A DNA stretch of 64,000 nt from positions 14,651,314-14,715,313 of the forward strand of contig NC_049984.1 in assembly GCF_000003815.2 (NCBI RefSeq). Reading direction: 5' to 3'. Position numbers and translations under genes: made by a program. Source of the stretch: Branchiostoma floridae. Its lineage: Eukaryota > Chordata > Leptocardii > Amphioxiformes > Branchiostomatidae. The notes below the pieces were generated by a model. It was not told the origin of the DNA, did no database searches, and saw only the letters and a program-made list of their open reading frames with translations. Of the stretch, positions 12,401-24,400 are shown piece after piece (position 1 is the first letter of the stretch; each line of letters begins with the position of its first letter).

Positions 12401-15400
12401 AGAATCAAGGCAAGTAGAAAGGTACCTCCATTTTCATAGTGATGACAGATAGACAGGTATGAAAAATCATCCTGTCAAGTGTAACAAAGAGTAGTTGACT
12501 ACCCCGACAAGCAAAAGGTAAAGAAGAGTCAGATAAGGAGTGGTTTAAACTGGTAGACACTCCTATCTAACCATAGACTCTACTCTTCTTTACAGTAACA
12601 ACACTATATGTATGACTGCAACCAACAATCCTGACAAACAGGTTATGATATTGACTTTGCCTCCCCGCCATTCTTGGCACACAGGCAATCTCCTGCAGCA
12701 ATCCATCCATGGCAGGGTGGTACCCTGTAGGATAACAGGATATGTGGAGGGAATGGAAACTACAGCTGGAAACAAGTTGGGGGGAGGGGGGGAGGGTCAG
12801 TAACGCTGCATTGTGCATTGTACTTGAGAATACTGCTACCGTGCACAAAATCCCCATGTTTCATCGAGATCTCAATAATTATCCACATGCCGAAATTTAA
12901 ACAAATCCATCACAAGAATCTCAACTTATAGATTTGAACACACAAACTCATACAGATGATACTGACTGGAGGTCAGAGACCTAGCCTGCTTCCTAGCAGT
13001 AATAAGAATGTTACAGAATACAAGAAAAATATACTTTAATTTAGCATTTTCACTGGTCTGGAAAAACTATACTTCTTTTTCACCAGTGATATTGCAGGTA
13101 CCAATGCCTGCGACTTCGTAAATAAGGCAGGATTTGACTGTAAAAGAAACATTTCGCGGAGAAGAATCAAAATACATGTTGGTAAAGATTTGACACCCAG
13201 GTAAAACATTAGTACATACCAATGGTAAGTATTATGTAATGGTCTTCCTGTACGTCACACTTAACCAAGCTTGAAGAATTGCTCCAGTTACATTGTACAA
13301 AATGAATCAATTTTCTTCAGCGACTGCATGGATGTATTCTCTTTTAATATATTTTCAATTTTATATTATGTATGGATGACATGACTTGAAATACTTGCCC
13401 AGGGAAATAAGATGTCATAGAATTATCAGCAAAACACAAGAACAAGATATTAGGGTCAAAGCCTTTAGAGTGTTTGTTGCCTATTAAGAAACAACATTGG
13501 ACTCTGTTCCCACCACACCCAGCACTTAAAGAACATGTATCAATAATGAATGTCAGATTCTCCAGGTTTCAGACACTGGGAGATAAAAGGGATTGATAAC
13601 AGGTAAGGAACTAAATCCCCCCAGCTGTGACTGGCAAACACAACATTTATCTTCAGATTGATCAACTCAGCATCATATAACAGGCTGTCTGTTGAAGACT
13701 CGGGATGAAGCATGACACTTTTTCCTTAGCTAGTAATACAGCTTTGCTACGGTTCATGTCTTTTAGCCAAGCACACCGGGCACCCCTACTCTTCTTAATA
13801 ACTGTGTTGGTTCTTTTATGTGCAGAGGTTTGATGCTTAATGTCACCTACAAAAGTTTCGCCCAAAATCTTTCATTTCAATTTACCTCTACCATCCAAAT
13901 CTCTTACATATATAATCTTTATTGACACAACAAAAGTACAGCGAAGTAAGGTCTACATGCATTAAAAAAAAAAAACATAACAAGAGCGAAACCGAACATA
14001 TGGGTCGCACTTGTATCTGAGACCTCTTGAATATCAAAGACAACAAAATGGCTGCTTACACTGTACGCTCAAGCTAAATTAAAACTGACATATGTTACAA
14101 AGTACAAAGCAAATATGTCAAGTACTCCCACAATCATTAAAAGTGCTGAAAGACGGAAATGTTTATTGACTTCCTGGACTGTACTGGCTGGACTGTATAT
14201 TTACAAGTTGTCCAGCTTTGGTCACTTATCATTATCAATAAGACCTTTACACCTTCCCAATCTAATAGGAAACATCAAGAACAACCATGTTCACTGAGTT
14301 AAAATCCTTCCCATGTTTTACAGAGTACAGGGGCAGTGCCCATCCCCACTTCTGTAGCCCTTGGGCCACACATGGTTAGGGGACTAGTTCACTGCTAGTG
14401 GTGCGAATTCAACTCCTGTATGCTTTCTCATGTAGAAGTAGAAAAAGCTGATCTCCAAGCAGATCTATCGATGGCAAAGCAGTATCCAAAGAGCTAACCA
14501 GTTTCAAACAGTGGCCTGTAAAACTACAAATTTTGGATACTGATTGGCCCCCAGAATACTGCCTTGCCACTGATAGATCTGCTTGGAAAAAGCAGCCTGT
14601 ACCAGTTTTCATGACTTTGGAATATGATCTGGCCAAGTTTTGAACCCCCTACCTTCCCAATGCAAGGTGAACTGTCATTGCACTGGTCTTACGTTCAATG
14701 AACCTAGCAGTAAAATCATCAATCATTCTGTTTGCATCTTTCCCTACACAGGAATGCCTTACACAGCATGTTTTGTCCTACCTGGGGCAAACATCACATC
14801 CAAGTTGTAAGGAAACCAACAACATACCGGATTACACATGTACAGTCGGCCATGAACTCTAACAAGATTGGGACAATTTAAACATCTTTGTTCTTTGTGT
14901 GTACATGAACTTGAAGAGGAAATTGTGACTTAGCTTCAAGGAAAGGCACTTGGAAGAACAAACAGGAACTACGGGAACTACCGGTATACACATACAAGTA
15001 GCACTGTTTTCAGAAGATAGATGCTATAAAAGTTATAGCGAATATCAAGTGCTTGCTACTGCTAGTACACTGGGACATTGATATGCTAGATTTAAAGAAT
15101 TGCCACGTGTATGCAAAAACTGCATGTACAGAAAAATCGAGTCATTGCTTTCTCAGCAACATATTTTCCTTATTAATGGTGTTATCAGTAGTTCTGGTAA
15201 CAGGACTCAGAGTTTACCCATTTTTTATGATCTGTATCATCAGTGTACTGGGAACTATCATCCCTTATCTGATACACATGTGATGTGTTGTAGAAAGGAA
15301 TACATTAAAACCAAGCAGATACTAAAGCAGATACATGAACACACAGCTAAAATCTGAAAGTGGGCATGGGCTATTCCAGCATAAGAGCCAGTCAGGACAA

Positions 15401-18400
15401 TTGAAAATGAAAGGGGAGGGATAAAAAGCAATCAACCTCTTCCTTGTGGGAACAATCTTTCTGCATCTTTTTCCTTTTGTGGTCTTTTAATATCATTACT
15501 GTATATTACAAGAAACATACAGTTAAAACTAATGAAAAATATGTGTTTCGACTCTTCAGTATGTCTCTCTTTTCTGAAAATTGCCTTTCCCACATCCTTC
15601 ATACCTTTGGAAAATATTTTTCATTAGCTAAAAGGCAGCCTGTCCACGTGAAGGTCATAAGAAAAATGATAATTTAATCTTCTCCTGGCTGCCTTGGAGA
15701 AGGTTAAAGGAAAATGCCTGCTCTGTTCAAAAGGCCATGGTGCGTGCTGACCTTCAAAGTCACCAGGATCATTTGGAATCTACCCTCTGCATATAGGGAA
15801 AACTTTTCATGTGACTTCCNNNNNNNNNNNNNNNNNNNNNNNNNNNNNNNNNNNNNNNNNNNNNNNNNNNNNNNNNNNNNNNNNNNNNNNNNNNNNNNNN
15901 NNNNNNNNNNNNNNNNNNNTGGGTACCTGCAACAGCTGATAAATGTGATGTCAGAAACTGAACTGCCTTCAGCAGTCATAGCATATGGCCATATTATGTC
16001 AATGGCATGGTTCTTGGTCTAAAGCACATTGAAATATGTTTGGTATTTTAACATTTTTCGGCAAATTATCCAGCTCCTCCAATTGCAAAATTAATGAATT
16101 TGCGATATCACGTCACAGTAAATATGGCATACATTTCCACCCTATCAAAGTAGGTCAATTCAATTTCAAATTGGTCAATATAGTGTTCATTCCTGATTAC
16201 ATATTTTTTGTGTACATTGGGGTTGTGTCCAGGACCTGTCCCTCTGTCAAAATATGGAAATTTGTTTGTTGAGAAGGACAAAAATTTTACCCCATCCCAA
16301 TATTTTGCAGGATAACTTCAAGATAGAAAACTGATGAAAACATATTTTCATAAGCTTAAAGATTACAAATAATACAGCAAAAATCAACAACATGGCATGG
16401 ACAAAAAATGGCAAAGAATGACTAGGACAGAAAAAATTAAAGCTGAAGATGGACCTGCTATTCATTTTTGCCATGCCACTTACAATATTGCAGATCCCCC
16501 CCCCCCCAAAGTCATCTTTTCTTATTACAAACACCCCTATTTCAAAACTAACTTCAGTACAAAATACCTCCTGTCACAATCCTTGCTCCAAAACGAGACT
16601 TCAATAAAACAACCCTGTAACTTACAACTTACAAGGACCAGCGAAGCGTTACCTCAGATGACTTTGTAATCTTCTCCACACATCGTAAGTCTGCATCGCA
16701 GTGAGGGGCCTCTGAAGATCACTATCGACAGTCCCAGGTTTTAGGTCTTAACTCCAAAGTGTAGCTTGATCATGATTTGTTTGGGATCACCGTGGACCCT
16801 CCTGCTCGGTGGACCATCCATTTCTGCTGACATTGAACTTATCTGATTAACCTTCTCCATGCCAAGATAACCTTTCCGGCAATACTGTTCGCGGGGATTT
16901 AATTTCGCGGTTGCGGGAAAATAGACTTTTCGCGGTGGATTTAATTTCGCGGTAGCACCATGCACGGTAATCTCCTACTGTTATGGAAAAATGTTCGCGG
17001 TGGTTTTAAATTCGCGGGGAAGCGGCCGCCGCGAAAACCGCGAACATTAATCCACCGCGAAAGTTTCTGCATTTACAGTAACAGCAATTTGTGTAGGTTA
17101 TGTAGTTACATCGAGGAGGTTAACATATATCATGAACATAAATCCCTAACATCGCCAAGTTCAGACGTTACTGGACGAATTATATACCTATGCAAATGAC
17201 AAAGACTTCTATAATTTTAAGCAAAATAATCTTAAGAGTTCTTTTAGTTTGGCATAATAGTGACTGGTAAGATACACTCATTTGGCTCACTTCCATCTAA
17301 ACCTTGGCTCTTTGTCAAAATAAACAAAATGTGAAAACCCCAAACTTCACATGTTTTCATAGCTTAACAAGGCACTTGTGTTGAGACAGTTGCTTAAACC
17401 GACAAGTACTGCTGCCGGAGAAATACTTAGTGCCACACATATCGCACAGCATTTTCTGTTCAACAGTTTCTGTTGCTATTTTTCTACACAATGAACTTTT
17501 GTGAAGTTGTGTGTCTGTGATTGTAAGAAATTCAGTCTTGCATCAGAATCACATATTTCTGTCACCAGCATGTCTTAAAGTTACAAAGAAATAACACCTG
17601 AAGTACAAAACTAGATTCATTTTGTCAGTGTAGCCCACAAGGCTTGACAAGGCCAACAACATCTAAAGTTAGTTGAGCTACAGGTGGTCTGTATATTTTG
17701 TAGGCACCAAGCACAGGTATCAGGTTCCTGGGACAACAATAACAAGGTCTAAGGAGAGTTCTGTTCAAGGCCACTCTTGTTAGATTAGTGGAAGGTCTCC
17801 TGGACTCTGGGTCAAGGGATTGGAAAATCTATCTACCAATTTGCAAAGAGATTTGGAGGCATTTAGCACCTCCTTAGGGGGGGCGGGATAGTGATAGATT
17901 ATAATGATTATAACAAGAGCCACANNNNNNNNNNNNNNNNNNNNNNNNNNNNNNNNNNNNNNNNNNNNNNNNNNNNNNNNNNNNNNNNNNNNNNNNNNNN
18001 NNNNNNNNNNNNNNNNNNNNNNNNCGGGGACCGGACCAACTCATGGTAGGTACATGGGATGCCTCTCCTCCTGCATGAATTGTACGAGTTCCATGCTCCG
18101 AGTATTGTGGGATGAGGGATCGGCAGCCAATGTGTAACGATGGACCTGGTTAAGCCCAGTCAGTCAGTTGTCGTTCTACTGTATTGGGTAGAAACCCTTA
18201 ATAGCTTTTAAGAGTGCATTAACAATGCGTATTACCGTGCTATCCATGCATACAGAAGTAATAAAGTACATGTCCTGTGTTTCCTCCAGGCCTATGAGAA
18301 CGAGGTTCGTGCCCGGTACAACGCCGCCGGTGGGCCCGCCATGAACAGGGAACTACACGGGCTGTTCGACACACTGGCCGGCAGGGACGGGGAGGAGGCT

Positions 18401-21400
18401 GAGACAGATTCCCCACCCAGGTAAGATTTACAACAATCTTTTCTCGGGATGTTGAGCCTGTCTTAATGGACTACAACAAGACATTTGATCGAATCTTAAC
18501 AGCTGTTCCAATTTTACTCCCAAAGTTGAAATGTAGTTCGTTTCGATTTCAGTGTCTTTTCTGACTGGACAGTGATTCTTGTCCCTCACAGGTTGGTCCG
18601 AGCCCTCACACCACTGCTGACACCACCCACCACCCCACCCCGCGGGGTCAGCGGACACACCCCGTCCCCACCCCGGACCCCAGCACGCAGGCGCGGTTTG
18701 TACAGCAGGACCAGGCTCGGAGTGCGCAGCCGCAGATTCGTCGGCAGGCGTTCACCCAGGATCGCAGCCCGGCTACTGCGCAGGTCACGCCGGATTGTCG
18801 CCAGACAGCTGGTCTTTACCCTGTAAACAATGTTACTAACGTTAGCAGTCAGGGGGACGGGGTTTGTGTTAAAGATTAAAACATCAAGGTTGTACGAAAT
18901 ATAAAAGACTTCTAAGACTATGTATGCTGCAAAAGATTTACATGTATGTGTACATATGATCGCTACTGATACAAGTGACTATGGTAAATACATTATGTAT
19001 ATGGATTCTATAGATGTGTTCTATGTGTATATTTAAAGTATGTATATAACGGGAAGATGTACAGAGTGGAACTATTTCTTGTATAAACTACAACTCCATT
19101 GCATATTGCAATAGTATGGATTATTTCATACCACTTAACATAATAAACATATGAATGTCCATGGCATGGTGATGGAGAGAAAATAAAATGGTCTAATAAG
19201 TCACTCTGCATGTTAGTGTTTGTGTGTTTATCTGAGACATAATAACATAAAGCAGCTTACAAGGTTTAGATCCCACTACATGATTACACCTGCATTCAAC
19301 ATACTCCTGCTAACAGCACTCCATCAGAATAGCTCATCCATGCAGAAGTAAGAAATTACATAGTACTGTACCTGCATGACTGTCAAAACAGATCGTCGAC
19401 ACAGAGGTAATAAGTATCATACGCGTGCACTAGCAATCAATTAATGGGCACTAACTAACTCGACTCAACAAAAATTAATCTACACTGAAGCTCATAGTAA
19501 TCGATCCCCAAACTTCACATATGTCAATACATACCATGAATATCGGATCATTACAGCAGTAGTTAAGATTACTTTCAGTATCTCATTAAAGAGAAATAAA
19601 GCCTCGATCTGATAAGAATATGATATGGGGTTCTTCTATGCATCATTAAAGATAAGTAACGTAGTCTTACTGCTGCAAATAAATCCTCATTTCTTGCCTT
19701 AGAACGCTAGCAGTGAACCTAATTTTCTGTGTGTAAATTAGTAAAATGAACAACGCTTTTAATACTGAACTGGACACGCAGTTCATTATGGTAATATAGC
19801 GCATATATAACCTGCGGATACTGCAGGGTCAAACATCCTTCAAGTGGTGTTCTATATTTAGAATGCTTTGACAGGGTTCCACACGCTCCACGTTCAACAC
19901 ACTACGCGACACATACAGAAGTATTGATGACCATTGCCACAACAGATATATATGATCTCAGTGAAAGGGTTGTGCGTCCGATAAACGGGACAAGGTGGGC
20001 AACGTTATGATATTCCCACTGGCCAGCCATTACGTGCACGAAGATCACCTACCAGCAACCCTTATAAAGTACTGGTAGGAGCCCTGTCAAATCCAGGTCA
20101 AATCCAGCTACACACGCTCCAAACAACTACCTGTCGCAAGGTTTTATCCTGAAATGTGGCCCAGATCCACATCAGATATGCTTTCAAGATTAAACCAGAG
20201 CAGAGTCGAAATGTGTCGTGATACAGTGTGGCATTGTACTATATACATGTGCAACATTTCAACCGACGAGACTACGAATCATACTACACATACTTTACAC
20301 AAGCACATCGTGGTCAATGTTTTGATGTCAGAAGCATACGGACAAATAAATGTCTTTGGAAAACCACCTGTATCTTGGTATCACACTGAGAACTTCGCAA
20401 AACAGTGAACCCACCCTATTCGAGACCATGCCACTGTTATTAGTTGTCCAATTAGGACTAATTACTGTACATGTGTACAAGCTCAGACTAGTAGTGTCCC
20501 CATGCGATCGTTTTGTATCGTAAACATTTGTCACGCCCACCCGGAAGCGATCTTTGTCCGGGCACGTTTCTGCCTAACTAGTCCATCTGGCAAGAACGGG
20601 CCCAAACAAGCCCGGGAAATCCACCAGTGCGCTTGCGCAATAACATTACCGCCAACTGACGTCAAACAAGCAGCCAATCAGAGAAGAGTTCGCGGGCGCG
20701 GGAACCCTATATAGGAAGTAGGTTGTGTTAGAGAAGACCAGACCCACATCTACTACAGGTGGACTTCAAGGAGCCGCGAGGCCAGGAGAAAGTGATCTTC
20801 GGCTGTTCAACGTTTCTTCAAGCGCCGTTCTTGACTAATTCTACAGAGGTAAGCACTTTGAAAATTTCTGAATGGCTGGGACTTGCTAGGGATGATTAAA
20901 AAACGATCTTAGTCATCTTTTGTTTTACTTGTTGACATACCTAGTACCTGACATACTCATACACAGTCTCTGGTAGTGGCACGTCGTATCTAATAATATG
21001 ACCGTCGCATTGCGACACATGTTAAGTTTTACATAACGAGTTTGCTATTACCAACTATCACTCCTTCGTGATTTCCTTGATGTGCTGATTTAACGTAGAA
21101 TTTGTATCGTCCGGAATTATCCGAAAACTATATCTTATGTGTTGGAATGTATAGACCTTCCTTTCTTCTTCTTCCATTTACTATAACACATTCTTATGAA
21201 CTTTCTATTTACAGACACCATGTCTGCCATCGTTCTTTCCGCATTCCGCTTTGAGACACTGAAAGTTCCCAACAAGACGAAAATCAGAGATTTCGTCAAG
21301 GACAACAAGTTGGAGTTCGCCAAGGGGAAGGGCTTCTACCAGCTGACCAAACCCGAGACCATCCAGCGCTACAAGGAGGTGGTGGCGCGTCGCAAGACGG

Positions 21401-24400
21401 ACGGAGCCTACGTCAGCGGCGACGCCGTCAGGAAAGTCCTCGGCATTCCTCAAGACGACTCCAACTTCTCCCTGAACAAGAAGAACATCCCAGACTTCGA
21501 CGTCTTCATCCAGAGCACGTCTTACAACCGCGTCTTGGTTCCCAACACGGAGTTCTTGTACGAGGTGAAGACCAGCTGTACCGCGGTGGACAAGAAGAAG
21601 GGGTCTGCTGCTGGGAAGAGGAAGGCCGAGGCAGCTGACGTCATGATTACGTGTAAGAAAGTCAAGGAAGACGAGACGGTCCCTTCTCCGTGTGTCGTTC
21701 CACGCTTCCCGCCAGGGGGGCCGATGGAAATCGTCTTCTCCTTCGACACCACGGGGTCCATGGGCGGCTGTATCGCTGAGGTCCGCAGAGAGGTACGTAT
21801 TTTCGCATTTTTCAGAACTAGAATTAAGACATATTAAGGTCTTGCCCGAACACAGTGTATCGTTAGCATTGCACATCAAAAAAGTTGATCATCTCGCTTT
21901 TTTAATCATTCTAACGTTGTAACCACCTGTCCACGCAGGTTCAGGATATCATCCGCCGTCTGCACGCCGACATTCCCGGCATCCGCATCGCCATCTTCGC
22001 GCACGGAGACTACCAGGACGCCGCCAGCACCTACGTCACCAAGTGGGTGGACTTCACCACGGACGCCGACAAGCTGTGCGAGTTTGTGCGCACCGTGGAA
22101 AACACCCACGGCTACGACGGAGACGAATGCTACGAGCTTGTCCTACGCCAGGTAAGAGTCTTCTTTGAGTTTGTAATCCCTTGGAACATAAAACGATGGA
22201 GAGATGTTCTGAACGTATCAACCCATGTCACTTACACTGCTTTCTTGTTGAAAAATATACGTACGATTGTCGGAATGGCAAAAGAGCAAATGGCAGTTGG
22301 AATGTAGAGTTAAAAGAACCCCTCGCCACCCTCCAGGTCCGGACGGAGCTGTCCTGGACGCCGGGCACGCAGCGCTCCCTGGTCCTGATCGGTGACGCCG
22401 ACCCGCACGAGCCCAGCTACGGTCTCAACACGGACAACATCGACTGGAGAGAGGAGACCGACAGGCTTTACAACGAGAACGGCGTGCACATCTATGCTGT
22501 CCAGGCTGGCGGGTGAGTCTTGAATCACTGACATCGTGCCTCAGTGGTCCCCCAAGGACAATCTACTCTCTATGCTTCATTCTTAGCATCANNNNNNNNN
22601 NNNNNNNNNNNNNNNNNNNNNNNNNNNNNNNNNNNNNNNNNNNNNNNNNNNNNNNNNNNNNNNNNNNNNNNNNNNNNNNNNNNNNNNNNNNTAATGGTGT
22701 TATCAGTAGTTCTGGTAACAGGATTCAGAGTTTACCCATTTTTTATGATCTGTATCATCAGTGTACTGGGAACTATCATCCCTTATCTGATACACATGTG
22801 ATGTGTTGTAGAAAGGAATACATTAAAACCAAGCAGATACTAAAGCAGATACTTGAACACACACTGACAGCTAAAATCTGGAAGTGGGCATAGGCATGAG
22901 AGCAAGTCATGACAATTGTGTTTCAAAGTGAAAGAGGAAGGGTCAAAAGTAACCAACCTTTTCTCTTGCGGGAACTATTTTTCAACATCTTTTTTCTTTT
23001 GCAGTTTTTCCATATCATTTCTTTGTGCACTTAAAACTGAAGATTAAAAGATACAGTTCATGTTTCAACTATTCAGTATGCCCCTCTTCTCTGAAAATCA
23101 CCTTTCCCACATCCTTCATACCTTTGGAAAATATTTTTCATTAGCTAAAAGGCAGCCTGTCTGTGTGAAGGTCATAAGAAAAATGATAATTTAATCTTCT
23201 CCTGGCTGCCTTGGAGAAGGTTAAAGGAAAATGCCTGCTCTGTTCAAAAGGCCATGGTGCGTGCTGACCTTCAAAGTCACCAGGATCATTTGGAATCTAC
23301 CCTCTGGATGCAGGTAACACTTTTCATGTTGACTTTTCTGCACTTTAGGCATGGTCAAATGTAAGTGATGTCACTAGTACTACAGATACATTTTTTTTTC
23401 TTCACAAAGTAAAAAGGAAGAATTCATTTCTCCAATATTGTTGGAACTTGATTACATAATGCAAGGCAAGCTTATCCAGTATGTCTCTTAGTATGACTGC
23501 ATGTTGAACTGGAATATCAACTTTGAACAGGAAAGCAGAATTAGAGGGGGAAATCTGTTCCTTGGTTACCAACAGTGTTAGAGACCATTCAACTTCAAGC
23601 TTACCTAATACAAGTTGCAAAATGGCACCTTTCATTGGCTAAGCCTAAGGTTAAGTTTGCAGGAAAGAAGCTAGGTAGTAGGTATCTTTAAAATTAACCT
23701 ACAGTTGTGCAGCCTGGTTATCTCACCCAAATAAATACTTCTTCAGCCTCAAATGCAACTCATGGACTTGAATATACCCACAAGAGTGAACGGGCTCTGT
23801 ACTGATGATGTTTTCAGACTTAAGTTTTTCTTCGTTACCTATTTGTTTCCTATTCAATTTGCGGCCTAACTGCTTGTTGGTCTAGGCTGCAGCCGAATTC
23901 AAACATGACAAAGATTGCAACAGACAGCCACAGCAGTCATGCTACTTCCAATGACACACCGCCACATCCATTCAACATGCCCCCTGCCACCTGCAGGCTA
24001 CAGGACACCAGTTCCAAGGGTAAAATATAAACTAACCACACCCTGCCCTGGGTACCTACAACAGCTGATAAATGTGATGTCAGAAACTGAACTGCCTTCA
24101 GCAGTCATAGCATATCACATCTACTGCTGGGCCATATTATGTCAATGACATGGTTCTTGGTCTAAAGCACATTGAAATATGTTTGGTATTTTTACATTTT
24201 TCGGCAAATTATCCAGCTCCTCCAATTGCAAAATTAATGAATTTGCGATATCATGTCACAGTAAATATGGCATACATTTCCACCCTATCAAAGTAGGTCA
24301 ATTCAATTTCAAATTGGTCAATTGGTTCATTCCTGATTACATATTTTTTGTGTACATTGGGGTTGTGTCCAGGACCTGTCCCTCTGTCAAAATATGGAAA

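Larger units (their letters stand above)
15174..17924. repeat. Duplicated segment, copy 1 (probable haplotype overlap)
   Basis: From TAATGGTGTTATCAGTAG at 15174 to the gap at 17925 the sequence is nearly that of 22,692-25,905. It differs by scattered substitutions and indels, a 100-N gap (15820-15919) where copy 2 has about 735 bp, and a 194-bp MITE absent from copy 2. Both are non-coding PHLPP intron 1 DNA. Confidence 0.92.

Noticed and set aside
21205-21879. 224-codon minus-strand ORF
   Set aside because: It lies opposite the vWA gene's first coding exon and reflects its codon bias; no domain seen.
18025-22591. Genes nested antisense in PHLPP intron 1 as a biological arrangement
   Set aside because: The contig is bounded by 100-N gaps and by two copies of the same flanking sequence, so misplacement explains it better than true nesting.
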